The notes under the pieces: model-generated
The model's input: only the letters and a program-made list of their open reading frames with translations
The model's database searches: none
Told to the model about the DNA's origin: nothing
Assembly: GCA_015665315.1 (NCBI GenBank)
Contig: JADFAK010000101.1
Span: 1 to 64,000, forward strand
Direction of reading: 5' to 3'
From: Flavobacteriales bacterium
GTDB taxonomy: Bacteria; Bacteroidota; Bacteroidia; Flavobacteriales_D; Sanyastnellaceae
DNA: 64,000 bases
Shown here: one piece after another, positions 1 to 8,344 of the stretch
Position numbering within the stretch: position 1 is the first letter of the stretch
How the letters are laid out: every line of letters starts with the position of its first letter
Translations under genes and position numbers: made by a program

Positions 1-2342
1 AATTGTGAGTAGGCAATTGTATTTCCTTGTCCCTCGCTTCCGCCTATGCTGTTGTTGTACGCGCCGTCATTGATGTAAATCGCCGCCATACTTGACTGCT
101 CATCCGATACGAGATTGGTGCCATCTTCATTGATGCCTATGAAATTGCCTTGGATATAGTTGTCGTGGGTCGACCCTTCAAGGACTACATGCCCCACACC
201 ATTGCTTAAAGAGCCTATGGTATTTCCAGCACCAGCAGCCCCAATATAATTTGAGTGGGCCTCTCCAAATACCGAAATGGCAGAATTGCAACTACCTATG
301 GCTTCGGTGCCCAAAGCATTTACTCCAAAGTAGTTGTTCAAAATCAAGTTGTTCCACGATCCTTCGCCTTGAATGGCAACAGTTCCATTGTAGCCTCCAG
401 CGAAAACATTTCGCGCAGATGCTGTAAGTCCGCCTACCTCGTTATTGGCCGAATTGGTGATGCCCAATGCTGTGTTGCCGTTGTTTTCGATGGAGGTAGA
501 TCCATCGGCAGAAAGTCCAAAGTAGTTTCCTTGAATCGTGTTGTTGTTGGAATTTTGAAGATTGAGCGGACCGAGGAATATATTTCGCTGGGAAGGAGAT
601 GTTCCTCCAATGCGATTGTCATCGCAATCGATAATCTCAATGGCCGAGCCTCCCGTATCCTCAATTTCATTCGACAAGCCGTCGGTTGAGGTCCCAAGCC
701 AACAACCTTCGAGTGAATTGCCTCCTCTAGACTGGAAAGTGACAGCTGGTCCGTTTTGGCCTTTGATAACTATTCCTCTTAAGCCTGAATTCCCACCCAA
801 AAACGTAATGCCCGGATTGCCGTTGAACTCCCAGACAACGCCAAACTCTGTGTCAAAGCCGTCTTCACTCGGCAGGGTGTTCACACTTGTGTTTGGTTCC
901 GACCAAGCGTCAAAGAATACAGGATCATTGATTGTCCCGCCCGGATTTTGCAAGTTGAAGTTGGCCCCATCGACGTCGAATTCGACGAGTAAAAGTGAAT
1001 CGGCATACCTCGGTAGTCGAGCGTTGGACTCTTGAATAAGCGCGTACAGATTGCACTTTCCTGATTCTGTCGCGCATACCCCATCACCGGGGTTGGCGTC
1101 GTACTGATTGCCTTTTCCATCAATGGTAAATGAACTTACATAGTTCTTCGAAAAGTGAATGGGAATTCTTTTCAGATCCCGATTCGGGCTGCCTGAAGTC
1201 TCAGAAGGAAAAGTATTCCATACGGTGTAGTACAAATAGCAATCTTGATCCGAATACATAAAGTTGAGGGATGGATCATTGTGATCGATGATGGTTGGAT
1301 ACATGCCATACTCATTCAAAGACGAATTGTTCAGGGAGGAGTCATCCGGAAAGTTCATCTCCATGATAAGCTTGGGCCCGGTCCAATTGATGAGGTCGTC
1401 TGATAATTGGTAGTAGAAACCCCGAATGTAGCGGTCCGACTCCAAATCGTATTTGGCTGAAGGCCCCACGAGCATCCACATGTCGAAATACGTGTTGTAG
1501 GTCAGACTGGCCATTTGTTTACCCATGCCAATGGTGTGGAGTAGATGATCGTTGACCTCGAATTCCTCCGTGTATGGATTTACGCATTGCGTGGCGTAAT
1601 CTGTCCCGTTAAAAACTCTCCAACTTTTAGGATCACTCAAGTCGCTGGTGCGCATAACGCAAGTACCGCCTCCTTGTAAATAGGAAGTAGTTCCATTGAC
1701 ATTTTCTTCAGTATAGAACAGGCAATAGTACATCCCATCATTGGGATTCTTTACGATGTTCGAAGGGCCAAAAGCTCCTTGTCTGCTCTGAAGCAATGGG
1801 TCATAAACGTAAGGAACACTGGCAACCAAGTGATTCGGAGCATTGAGGTGCCCGAAAGTACGACCTGAATCAACCGACTCAACGAGGGTAATCCCATTGT
1901 ACCAGCATTTCATAATATCGGAACTCATGCACTGACCTTCATAGTCATAGGCGTGCCATTCACTGTGAACCAGACCGTAAATTGTTTCGCCATCTTCAGT
2001 CCAAGTAGAGCCAAGCCATTCTGCAGAATTAAATTTTGCTGGATCATCATCCCAGTCCGAGTCGAATATGGGCGTGGAGCAATCTATTTGTAAATTATCG
2101 AAATCAGGGCCTATCATGCGAAAGGCAGTAGTGTGCATATTGATCATCTGGATATTGCCATCGGCATCGCGAAATACCCGTGGGGTGCCGTCAATAGACA
2201 TTTGCATAGAGCAATTATCTGTATCCCAATCGAATACAGTTTCCTTTTCACCGGTAACAGTAACTTCACCCGGATACATCATTTGCGCGCTAGCGCTGAT
2301 CATCGAGCATATTCCTAGTAGAAATGCGATTATAGATTTCAT
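1..2342 (-). CDS. Secreted beta-propeller / right-handed beta-helix protein (partial)
   Basis: An open frame runs leftward from ATG 2340-2342 to the window edge without a stop (about 780 codons seen). The product begins with a signal peptide (MKSIIAFLLGICSMISASAQ). The first half has short repeated strands and motifs such as GGTCVMRTSDLSDP and NWTGPKLIM, like five-bladed propellers of the glycosyl hydrolase 43/DUF4185 type. From about residue 480 it changes to repeats of the form N.I.GN.FG.....G, typical of a right-handed parallel beta-helix. The likely role is a secreted or cell-surface protein that binds or cleaves polysaccharide; no catalytic residue was identified. The missing C-terminus would be expected to carry a T9SS sorting domain, which is inference. 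The frame is sure, the enzyme class is not. Confidence 0.75.
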   Translation of the reverse strand, partial: MKSIIAFLLGICSMISASAQMMYPGEVTVTGEKETVFDWDTDNCSMQMSIDGTPRVFRDADGNIQMINMHTTAFRMIGPDFDNLQIDCSTPIFDSDWDDDPAKFNSAEWLGSTWTEDGETIYGLVHSEWHAYDYEGQCMSSDIMKCWYNGITLVESVDSGRTFGHLNAPNHLVASVPYVYDPLLQSRQGAFGPSNIVKNPNDGMYYCLFYTEENVNGTTSYLQGGGTCVMRTSDLSDPKSWRVFNGTDYATQCVNPYTEEFEVNDHLLHTIGMGKQMASLTYNTYFDMWMLVGPSAKYDLESDRYIRGFYYQLSDDLINWTGPKLIMEMNFPDDSSLNNSSLNEYGMYPTIIDHNDPSLNFMYSDQDCYLYYTVWNTFPSETSGSPNRDLKRIPIHFSKNYVSSFTIDGKGNQYDANPGDGVCATESGKCNLYALIQESNARLPRYADSLLLVEFDVDGANFNLQNPGGTINDPVFFDAWSEPNTSVNTLPSEDGFDTEFGVVWEFNGNPGITFLGGNSGLRGIVIKGQNGPAVTFQSRGGNSLEGCWLGTSTDGLSNEIEDTGGSAIEIIDCDDNRIGGTSPSQRNIFLGPLNLQNSNNNTIQGNYFGLSADGSTSIENNGNTALGITNSANNEVGGLTASARNVFAGGYNGTVAIQGEGSWNNLILNNYFGVNALGTEAIGSCNSAISVFGEAHSNYIGAAGAGNTIGSLSNGVGHVVLEGSTHDNYIQGNFIGINEDGTNLVSDEQSSMAAIYINDGAYNNSIGGSEGQGNTIAYSQ

Positions 2343-2365
2343 CCTGTACAAATTGTTTTTCAATT

Positions 2366-2373
2366 CAAATGTA
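2366..2373 (-). promoter_or_regulatory. -7 promoter element for the beta-helix gene
   Basis: On the minus strand this reads TACATTTG, an exact match to the Bacteroidota -7 consensus TAnnTTTG. It lies 23 bp upstream of the ATG at 2342. No clear -33 TTG was found at the usual distance. Confidence 0.4.
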
Positions 2374-2415
2374 AAGGGGGAGGCTAGGGGATGATGTAAG
2401 ATAGAGGCCTATGCA

Positions 2416-2446
2416 TTGGTAGGGCAGGAAGAATTTAATACCTTGG
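2416..2446 (+). promoter_or_regulatory. Candidate -33/-7 promoter for the two-component genes
   Basis: TTG at 2416-2418, then 20 bp, then TACCTTGG at 2439-2446 (one mismatch to TAnnTTTG). Transcription would start about 10 nt before the ATG at 2462. It is divergent from the -7 element at 2366-2373. Confidence 0.35.
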
Positions 2447-2461
2447 CACAAACGCTCAACA

Positions 2462-2878
2462 ATGAATAAATTTCAAATATTATACATCGATGATTCGAAA
2501 GAAGATCGAGAATTATTGCGAACCATTATCGGGACGATTGCAACAGATATCGAGATCGTAGAACAGGCGGATGGTGAGACGGGATTGATGTATTTGCAAA
2601 ACGAAGAGATTCCAACACCAGACGTCGTCCTATTGGATTTAAACATGCCGGGAATGCATGGTATCGACGTTCTAAAAGCCATTCGAGATGACGAACTTCT
2701 CAAGAGTTTGCCTGTAATAGTATTCACCGTTTCAACAGCTTCAAATCACATTACCGAAGCGTTTCGAGCAGGGGCCAATGCCGTGATAAACAAGCCTTTG
2801 GATTTGTCGGAGTACAAGCAGGTCTTTATCGACACTTTCCACTTTTGGCGAAATATATCACGTTTGCCTTCGAGTTAA
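2462..2878 (+). CDS. Single-domain response regulator (CheY/Rcp1-like)
   Basis: A 138-residue receiver domain with no output domain. The acidic pair D10/D11, the phospho-acceptor D59 (in VVLLDLNMPG), T89 and K111 (NKP) match the receiver active site. The slightly long form, a loop before the phospho-acceptor and the C-terminal helix recall Rcp1-type regulators that partner with bacteriophytochrome-like kinases. Its stop is 12 bp before the histidine kinase gene, so the two are almost surely co-transcribed and form a phosphorelay. With no DNA-binding domain it must act by protein contact or pass phosphate on to another protein. Which target it controls cannot be seen. Confidence 0.93.
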   Translation: MNKFQILYIDDSKEDRELLRTIIGTIATDIEIVEQADGETGLMYLQNEEIPTPDVVLLDLNMPGMHGIDVLKAIRDDELLKSLPVIVFTVSTASNHITEAFRAGANAVINKPLDLSEYKQVFIDTFHFWRNISRLPSS

Positions 2879-2890
2879 AAATAGCATTTT

Positions 2891-4846
2891 ATGACCAATC
2901 CCGCTCTTCCAGAAAATGCCGCTACGGATCAATCCGAAATTGAACGTTTGCAACTAGAGCTTGCCAAAGCTCAACAGACTATCCTAGAAAAGGACAGGTA
3001 CATTGACGGGCTGGCGCATTGCTTTGAAGGTGTTATGTTTTTGTACAATATGCAGACCAATAAATTTGAACTTGTTGGTGAGAATATTGAGAAAATATAT
3101 GGGTACACTCAGGTTGAGATCAACGAACTTCCAGGTGGGATTTTTGGATTGATCTATGAAGAAGACCTGCATGTGGCCATGGACATGATGGAGCAAGTTG
3201 CCAATGTCCAGATGGGTCAGAAGTTTAAAATGGAGTATAGGGTCAAACAAAAAAGTGGACAAATCGTTTGGACTGCTATTTGGGCTACACCCTATTCGTT
3301 TTCGGCCGATGGAGCACTGGAGGTTGTGACAGGAGTAAAGTTGGACACGTCAGTATTCAAAGCGGTCGAAACCCAGAATGTAGTGTTTGATCATATGGTC
3401 AACGCTATGTTTACTCAAAAGGAAGTAGGGATCTCTCTTTCTAATGCACAAGGCAAATGGTTGAGAGTGAACGACAGATTGGCCAGTATGCTTGGCTATG
3501 AAGTCGATGAGATGATGGAATTGTCCTGTCCTCAAATAACTCCCTCAAAATACGTCGATCACGATAGGCAAGAATTTGAGCTTATTATGGCCGGGAAGAA
3601 GGATTTTTATGAATCCGAAAAGGAATATGTCAAGAAAGATGGAAGCACAGTTTGGGTAAGTATACATGGGTTCTCGATCAAGAATATTCATGCAAAGCCC
3701 GAATTTCTGCTGGGTGTAGTCAGCGACGTAAGCAAAGAAGTCCAACACATTAAAAGGCTTGAAGAGTCGGAAAACCGATTCAAAAACATTGTTGAGAGTT
3801 CAAAGACTTGGTTCTGGGAGGTCGATCGGGAAGGGAATTTCACCTATCTCTCAAGAAACAATGAGTCTATGACCGGGTATACAAGAGAAGAGTTACTCGG
3901 AACTTCTGTTGTGGATAGGAGAGTTAAAAACCAACAGGAAAGTTTTAGTCAGCTATTGATTAACCTGCGCGAAGATCCCAAATTGGTGGTTGACTTGGAC
4001 GGACAATACGTCCGCAAAGACGGGAGAATCATAGATGTTATCTCGAGTGGAATTCCGATTTTGGATGATGATGGACGGGTCTTTTGTTATCGAGGTTCTA
4101 CAACAGATGTCACGGATAGGAAAAGTGCTGAAAGGGAGGCCTCGAAATATATGGCCGATCTGGAATCTTCCAACAAAGAACTGGAGCAGTTTGCCTACGC
4201 AGCATCTCATGATTTGCAAGAACCTGTTCGATTGATGAGCACCTATACGCAGCTTTTGAAGGAAAAGCTTGGTGACAGACTGGATGAAGACAACGTTCAA
4301 ATCATGGATCATATCGTGAACTCCAGTCGAAGAATGAACGGATTGATCAACGGTCTGATGGAATTCTCCAGAGTAGGCAAACAAGAACTAAAATTGGAGA
4401 ATGTTGATTGCACGTCCATAATTAACGCCGTGGTCGACGACTTCTGTCAAAAGATCAAAGAATCCAATGCCGATGTTACCATTGGCCAGCTTCCCGAAGT
4501 GCTTTGTGACCCGCTGTTGGTGAATATCGTCTTCCATAATTTACTGTGTAATTCGATCAAGTTCTGCATGCCGGGCCGACCGATAAAGGTGAATATTGAC
4601 GCGACTGTCCACAATCAAGTGGCCGAGTTCACTGTGAAGGACAATGGGATTGGTATCAAAGAAAAGTATCTGGAGGAAATATTTACAATCTTCAAAAGAC
4701 TGAACTCACGTGATGAGTATGAAGGCCACGGGATAGGCATGTCTGTTGCTCGAAAAATCATTGAGCTCCACGGCTGCAAGATTTGGGCCGAGTCTACTTT
4801 TGGGGAAGGAACGACCATTCACTTCACGCTTCCAATGCCACGGTAG
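2891..4846 (+). CDS. Cytoplasmic PAS-PAS-PAS sensor histidine kinase
   Basis: 651 residues. There is a short N-terminal coiled coil, then three PAS domains at about residues 35-155, 170-285 and 295-415 (the last two followed by PAC-type segments such as DGSTVWVSIHG and DGRIIDVISSG). A HisKA domain follows with phospho-acceptor H440 (AASHDLQEPVR), then an HATPase domain with N-box (NLLCNSIKF), G1 (DNGIGI) and G2 (GHGIGMSVA). No membrane segment is visible, so it senses a cytoplasmic or diffusible cue, possibly redox, gas or light; the ligand is unknown. The ASHDLQEP H-box is the type found in phytochrome-like kinases, which fits the Rcp1-like regulator just upstream. Confidence 0.94.
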   Translation: MTNPALPENAATDQSEIERLQLELAKAQQTILEKDRYIDGLAHCFEGVMFLYNMQTNKFELVGENIEKIYGYTQVEINELPGGIFGLIYEEDLHVAMDMMEQVANVQMGQKFKMEYRVKQKSGQIVWTAIWATPYSFSADGALEVVTGVKLDTSVFKAVETQNVVFDHMVNAMFTQKEVGISLSNAQGKWLRVNDRLASMLGYEVDEMMELSCPQITPSKYVDHDRQEFELIMAGKKDFYESEKEYVKKDGSTVWVSIHGFSIKNIHAKPEFLLGVVSDVSKEVQHIKRLEESENRFKNIVESSKTWFWEVDREGNFTYLSRNNESMTGYTREELLGTSVVDRRVKNQQESFSQLLINLREDPKLVVDLDGQYVRKDGRIIDVISSGIPILDDDGRVFCYRGSTTDVTDRKSAEREASKYMADLESSNKELEQFAYAASHDLQEPVRLMSTYTQLLKEKLGDRLDEDNVQIMDHIVNSSRRMNGLINGLMEFSRVGKQELKLENVDCTSIINAVVDDFCQKIKESNADVTIGQLPEVLCDPLLVNIVFHNLLCNSIKFCMPGRPIKVNIDATVHNQVAEFTVKDNGIGIKEKYLEEIFTIFKRLNSRDEYEGHGIGMSVARKIIELHGCKIWAESTFGEGTTIHFTLPMPR

Positions 4847-4881
4847 CAATAGGAGTCAAGTTTCCCAAAATTCCTCTAACG

Positions 4882-4906
4882 AAAAAACCCCGCACAAGGC
4901 AGGGTT
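4882..4906 (-). terminator. Intrinsic terminator of rplS
   Basis: Read on the minus strand: the stem AACCC.GC / GC.GGGTT (one mismatch) with a 5-nt loop, followed by six T (4887-4882). It lies 26 bp after the rplS stop codon. Confidence 0.85.
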
Positions 4907-4931
4907 AATATTGTTGCAGATTAAAAGCTCT

Positions 4932-5285
4932 TTACTTAAAGTGCTTCTTCTCCTTAATACGTGCAGCCTTACCTGTCAATCCACGCATATAGAAGATTCT
5001 TGCTCGACGCACACTACCGTGCTTGTCGATAGAAATCGATTCCAAGAAAGGAGAAGCAATTGGGAAAATACGCTCAACACCAATACCACCAGAAATCTTA
5101 CGAATTGTAAACGTCTCTGTATGGCCAGTTCCGCGGCGCTGAATTACCACTCCTTTGAATGACTGAAGACGCTCTTTCTCGCCCTCTTTAATTTTATACG
5201 TAACAGTAATGGTATCTCCTGCACCAAATGCCGGCCACTCTTTTACTTCAACTAAACTTTTTGTTATCTCTCTTACTTTGTCCAT
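4932..5285 (-). CDS. rplS: 50S ribosomal protein L19
   Basis: 117 residues, the usual length for L19, which sits at the 30S-50S interface of the ribosome. The family signatures are clear: F.AGDT in the first third, [15 protein letters not shown] in the middle and [21 protein letters not shown] at the C-terminus. It is the last gene of a minus-strand group with trmD (101 bp upstream) and is followed by a good intrinsic terminator. The trmD-rplS neighbourhood is conserved across bacteria, which supports both calls. Confidence 0.98.
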   Translation of the reverse strand: MDKVREITKSLVEVKEWPAFGAGDTITVTYKIKEGEKERLQSFKGVVIQRRGTGHTETFTIRKISGGIGVERIFPIASPFLESISIDKHGSVRRARIFYMRGLTGKAARIKEKKHFK

Positions 5286-5386
5286 CTCTTCTGGATTGCA
5301 TGCGAAAATCGGGGTGCAATATTACGAATTATTTTTCTTTTTTCGCATGGGTTGCTCCGCCTATTTTATTCACTTTGTTTTCTTGG

Positions 5387-6070
5387 TTATTCTTCACCGC
5401 TTAATAGATCCGGTCGACGTTGCTTTGTACGTTCAACCGACTGCTCATGGCGCCATTGGTCAATAGCTTTCAAATTCCCGCCAGTCAAGATGTCTGGGAC
5501 TTTGTTGCCCTTGTAATCTGCTGGCCTCGTATAGACAGGAGGGGCCAATAGGTGGTCTTGAAAAGAGTCACTTAACGCACTCGTTTCATCATTCAAAACA
5601 CCCGGAACAAGTCTAATTATCGCGTCGGTAAGCACAGCAGCAGCGAGTTCGCCACCCGACAAAACGTAATCTCCGATGCTTATTTCGCGCGTAATGTACA
5701 TGTCACGCACACGTTGATCCACCCCTTTGTAATGTCCGCACAACATCATCAAGTTCCCCTTCAAAGAGAGCTGATTACAAATTGATTGATTCAATTGCTC
5801 ACCGTCGGGCGTCAAATAAATCACCTCGTCGTATGCCCTTTCCTGCTGAAGTTTGTCAATGAGATCGGCTATAGGTTGAATTGTCATAACCATCCCCGCA
5901 CCGCCTCCAAATGCATAATCGTCCACTTTGTTATGCTTGTCTGTCGTGTATTCCCGAATATCGTGAATGTGAATTTCAGCATGCGACTTTTCTACAGCTC
6001 GCTTCATAATCGAATCTGCAAAAGGCCCTTCAAGCAATTTGGGTAGGATAGTGAGAATGTCTATTCGCAT
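5387..6070 (-). CDS. trmD: tRNA (guanine(37)-N1)-methyltransferase
   Basis: 227 residues. TrmD uses S-adenosylmethionine to methylate G37 next to the anticodon and so prevents +1 frameshifting. Visible family features are the N-terminal [10 protein letters not shown] strand, [25 protein letters not shown] and [15 protein letters not shown], which form the trefoil-knot cofactor site, and the C-terminal RRPDLL substrate motif. It lies upstream of rplS on the same strand and 36 bp after the DUF3052 gene. Start and length are as expected for the family. Confidence 0.98.
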   Translation of the reverse strand: MRIDILTILPKLLEGPFADSIMKRAVEKSHAEIHIHDIREYTTDKHNKVDDYAFGGGAGMVMTIQPIADLIDKLQQERAYDEVIYLTPDGEQLNQSICNQLSLKGNLMMLCGHYKGVDQRVRDMYITREISIGDYVLSGGELAAAVLTDAIIRLVPGVLNDETSALSDSFQDHLLAPPVYTRPADYKGNKVPDILTGGNLKAIDQWRHEQSVERTKQRRPDLLSGEE

Positions 6071-6106
6071 GGCGCGAAATTACGAAGTCGGGCCGACTTC
6101 AACCGA

Positions 6107-6496
6107 TTATCTGTCTTTCAATCGATACACAAAGCGCAAAGCCGTCCATTGCTCATTTATCGAACACACCTTGTTGTCCACCAAACCAAGGCCGAGCCCC
6201 AATGCACGCAAGTCATTTTCATTGAAATCTCTCGGAATTCCAGACTTTAGTTTAGGCCACGAAATCCATATAGATCCGTTTTTGGCAATCATTGGTTTTA
6301 GTCTTGGGAAAGTTTCTTCGAGCTCTTGAATGGATGAGGTGAAAAAGTGAATTAAATCTAGATTTTCTTGGAGAGGCATTTGTTGGGCCCATGCGGGCAA
6401 ATGTCCTACCAACGACGCATAATCTGAAGGAGCTTGAATGACATGAATCTTCATTCCTGGTTGGATGCCAAGCTTTTCAAAAAGAGATTTGGCCAT
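6107..6496 (-). CDS. DUF3052-family protein
   Basis: 129 residues, cytoplasmic, no signal peptide. It has the family pattern: LGIQPGMKIHVIQAP near the N-terminus, HFFTSSIQELEETFPRLK in the middle, IWISWPKLKSGI, and a C-terminal W-T-A-L-RFVYR strand. DUF3052 proteins resemble a Rossmann-like methyltransferase core reduced to a small domain, and no biochemical role is established that I know of. It is the promoter-proximal gene of the trmD-rplS group on the minus strand and is divergent from the winged-helix regulator gene at 6728. Confidence 0.8.
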   Translation of the reverse strand: MAKSLFEKLGIQPGMKIHVIQAPSDYASLVGHLPAWAQQMPLQENLDLIHFFTSSIQELEETFPRLKPMIAKNGSIWISWPKLKSGIPRDFNENDLRALGLGLGLVDNKVCSINEQWTALRFVYRLKDR

Positions 6497-6715
6497 AGTA
6501 TATCGGACTCATTTTCTGTTGGGCGAAATAGGGTCTGTTGGTGGATTTTAGAATCATTTTGTCTGCAGCAATTCAAATCACTTTTCCCCGAAGACCAAGA
6601 TTGCAGAACGGTAAGTAATCAACCTCCCGCAATCCTTGACGTTTTCGCTTTCTGTAACTAGTGTAAATTAATGTAAATTGACTGAAATATGGTCTTCTGC
6701 TGAGCAAGATTGGAA

Positions 6716-6723
6716 TAAATTTG
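6716..6723 (+). promoter_or_regulatory. -7 promoter element touching the start codon
   Basis: TAAATTTG, an exact TAnnTTTG match, ends 4 bp before the ATG at 6728. Transcription would start at or within 1-2 nt of the first codon, which suggests a leaderless mRNA. No -33 match was found at the normal spacing. Confidence 0.5.
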
Positions 6724-6727
6724 CATC

Positions 6728-7609
6728 ATGATGATGAATTGGAGTAAAGGGATAATGTATGCGATGATGGGCTTGATGAGCTTAGCGGCGTATGCTGCAG
6801 AGGGTGATGATCAGGATGAACGACTTGTTCAGGTTGCTCTCAGAATGATAGGTCATGAAATTCTCCTAAGCACTGGAGATAGCACCTCAGTTGTAGCTCC
6901 GATTTCGAAAGTAGGAGGAAGGTACTTAATCCAGTTTGATACCGAGTTTGAGTTGGATCCCAATGAGCTCATCCTAGTCATCGATAGCGTCGTTGGGCAA
7001 ACCAATATTGCCAAATCATATTTAGTTGAAGTCGAGAAATGTGATTCCAATGCGGTCGTCTACAGTTATCAAGTAGGTGATTCAACCGATCTCAATGTAA
7101 TTCCTTGTCGGTCCAGAGAACAAGCATTGGACTGCTACAATGTTTTCTTCACGATTTTGACGACTGGAGAATCGGGGAGTGCATTGGCCAACGATGCTAC
7201 TAGCTCCCAGAATTCAGGACTCATTTTCGCACTCCTATGCGTAGTGTTGATCGCTGGATTCGTGGCATTCTATGTTTGGAAGAAGAAACCTAAAATCAAC
7301 CCGAATCTCATCGCGATTGGTGAATATCACTTCGATAAACTCAATTCCGAACTACTGCTGCAAGGTCAAAAAGTCGAGCTGACTTCCAAAGAATCAGATT
7401 TACTGCTATTACTGTACAATTCGGCCAATACGACGATCGAACGAGAGGAGATTCTCAAAAATGTATGGGGCGATGATGGTGACTATGTTGGACGTACACT
7501 AGACGTGTTTATTTCCAAGTTGCGCAAGAAGTTGGAAGTAGATACCAATGTAAAAATCGTAAACATCAGAGGCATTGGATACAAGCTCATTGTGAACGAT
7601 CAAAAATGA
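6728..7609 (+). CDS. Membrane-anchored OmpR/PhoB-type winged-helix regulator
   Basis: 293 residues. It starts with a signal-peptide-like segment (ending AAYAAEGD), followed by a domain of about 135 residues with three cysteines (in VEKCDS, VIPCRS, LDCYN) that would lie in the periplasm. One membrane helix follows at about 167-187 (FALLCVVLIAGFVAFYVW) with KKK on its inner side. Residues 197-290 are a winged-helix DNA-binding domain (ELTSKESDLLLLL, YVGRTLDVFISKLRKKL, IVNIRGIGYKL). The predicted topology puts the DNA-binding part in the cytoplasm and a sensor outside: a one-step transmembrane regulator with the order of ToxR reversed. Three ATG codons follow each other (6728, 6731, 6734), so the exact start is open. 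Signal and target genes are unknown. Confidence 0.88.
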   Translation: MMMNWSKGIMYAMMGLMSLAAYAAEGDDQDERLVQVALRMIGHEILLSTGDSTSVVAPISKVGGRYLIQFDTEFELDPNELILVIDSVVGQTNIAKSYLVEVEKCDSNAVVYSYQVGDSTDLNVIPCRSREQALDCYNVFFTILTTGESGSALANDATSSQNSGLIFALLCVVLIAGFVAFYVWKKKPKINPNLIAIGEYHFDKLNSELLLQGQKVELTSKESDLLLLLYNSANTTIEREEILKNVWGDDGDYVGRTLDVFISKLRKKLEVDTNVKIVNIRGIGYKLIVNDQK

Positions 7610-7665
7610 ATATCAACGACTAGAATTAATTCATATTCATTGGTTTACGAGGTGGTCAAGCTGTC

Positions 7666-8013
7666 TTATTGATCAGACCATACAGACAATTCATTCCCCG
7701 ATGGATCGCTGAAATGAAATCTCCTACCCCCCGGAAAAGAGAAGACATCCATGACTATTTTACCACCTGCTTTCTTGACATTGGATAGTGCCTGTCCTAA
7801 GTCGGCATGATAAAGTACAACTAAAACGCCATTGACGATTTTATCCTCCGACACTTCAAAACCTCCTTGCACGCCACTGTTTGAAAACGCAGTGTAGGTC
7901 GGACCGTAATCAGTAAATGTCCAGTCAAAAGCCTGCTTATAAAATTTCTTGATAGCCGAAAGATCCTTGGCTTTGAATTCAATGTAGTTGATATGGTTGT
8001 TATCGGGATTCAT
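7666..8013 (-). CDS. VOC-family (glyoxalase/bleomycin-resistance fold) protein
   Basis: 115 residues with the paired beta-alpha-beta-beta-beta modules of the vicinal oxygen chelate superfamily: HINYIEFKAKDLSAIKKFY at the start and FHFSDPSGNELSVWS at the end. The metal ligands seem partly kept (an early E and the late E of GNELSVW). Members include glyoxalases, dioxygenases and resistance proteins, so substrate and reaction cannot be told from sequence. It stands alone on the minus strand, convergent with the regulator gene. Confidence 0.85.
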   Translation of the reverse strand: MNPDNNHINYIEFKAKDLSAIKKFYKQAFDWTFTDYGPTYTAFSNSGVQGGFEVSEDKIVNGVLVVLYHADLGQALSNVKKAGGKIVMDVFSFPGGRRFHFSDPSGNELSVWSDQ

Positions 8014-8344
8014 AGTTTTGGTATGGGGTTATCGCGGCGTGTGTCCTCGTTTTGAAAATGCAATCTAGAATTTTTCCTCTTAGCATTTTTTTAGCAGCAA
8101 TGCGCTGAATGGAATTAACTAGGATGTATGTTGCTTAATTCGAAGTAAATTCTGACCTATTTAAAGCCTTATTATAGTCAAATACTGAGAATGACAATGT
8201 GAAAATTGCCACTTAAGGGCACCAAACATGCGTCTTTGCTGAATTTTTGCGGCGTTGTTGTTCAAAAAAGAAATAGTTCGGTTTCTACTACTGTAGTGTG
8301 AAATGGTTCGATATTTGTCTGGTCCTAATCTCAAAAGACAGTAC
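8014..8344. other. Gene-free stretch between VOC gene and dikinase gene
   Basis: 331 bp between two divergent genes. I see no credible ORF, RNA gene or hairpin. A weak -7 candidate, TAGTTCGG at 8274-8281, could serve the plus-strand gene, but its spacing to any TTG is poor. Confidence 0.5.

Noticed and set aside
255..1035. Plus-strand ORFs of 144 and 157 codons at 255-689 and 562-1035
   Set aside because: They lie inside the long leftward secreted-protein frame, show low-complexity Ser/Val-rich translations and have no family features.
4746..5162. 138-codon plus-strand ORF across the end of the kinase gene and rplS
   Set aside because: It overlaps two certain genes, crosses the rplS terminator hairpin and has no sensible protein pattern.
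6346..6362. AAATCTAGATTT palindrome
   Set aside because: It is inside the DUF3052 coding region, has a different centre from the iron-operon palindrome and can arise by chance in AT-rich DNA.
8303..8344. Upstream ATG at 8303 as start of the dikinase-like gene
   Set aside because: It would put 14 polar residues ahead of a clear signal peptide; ATG 8345 is the better start.
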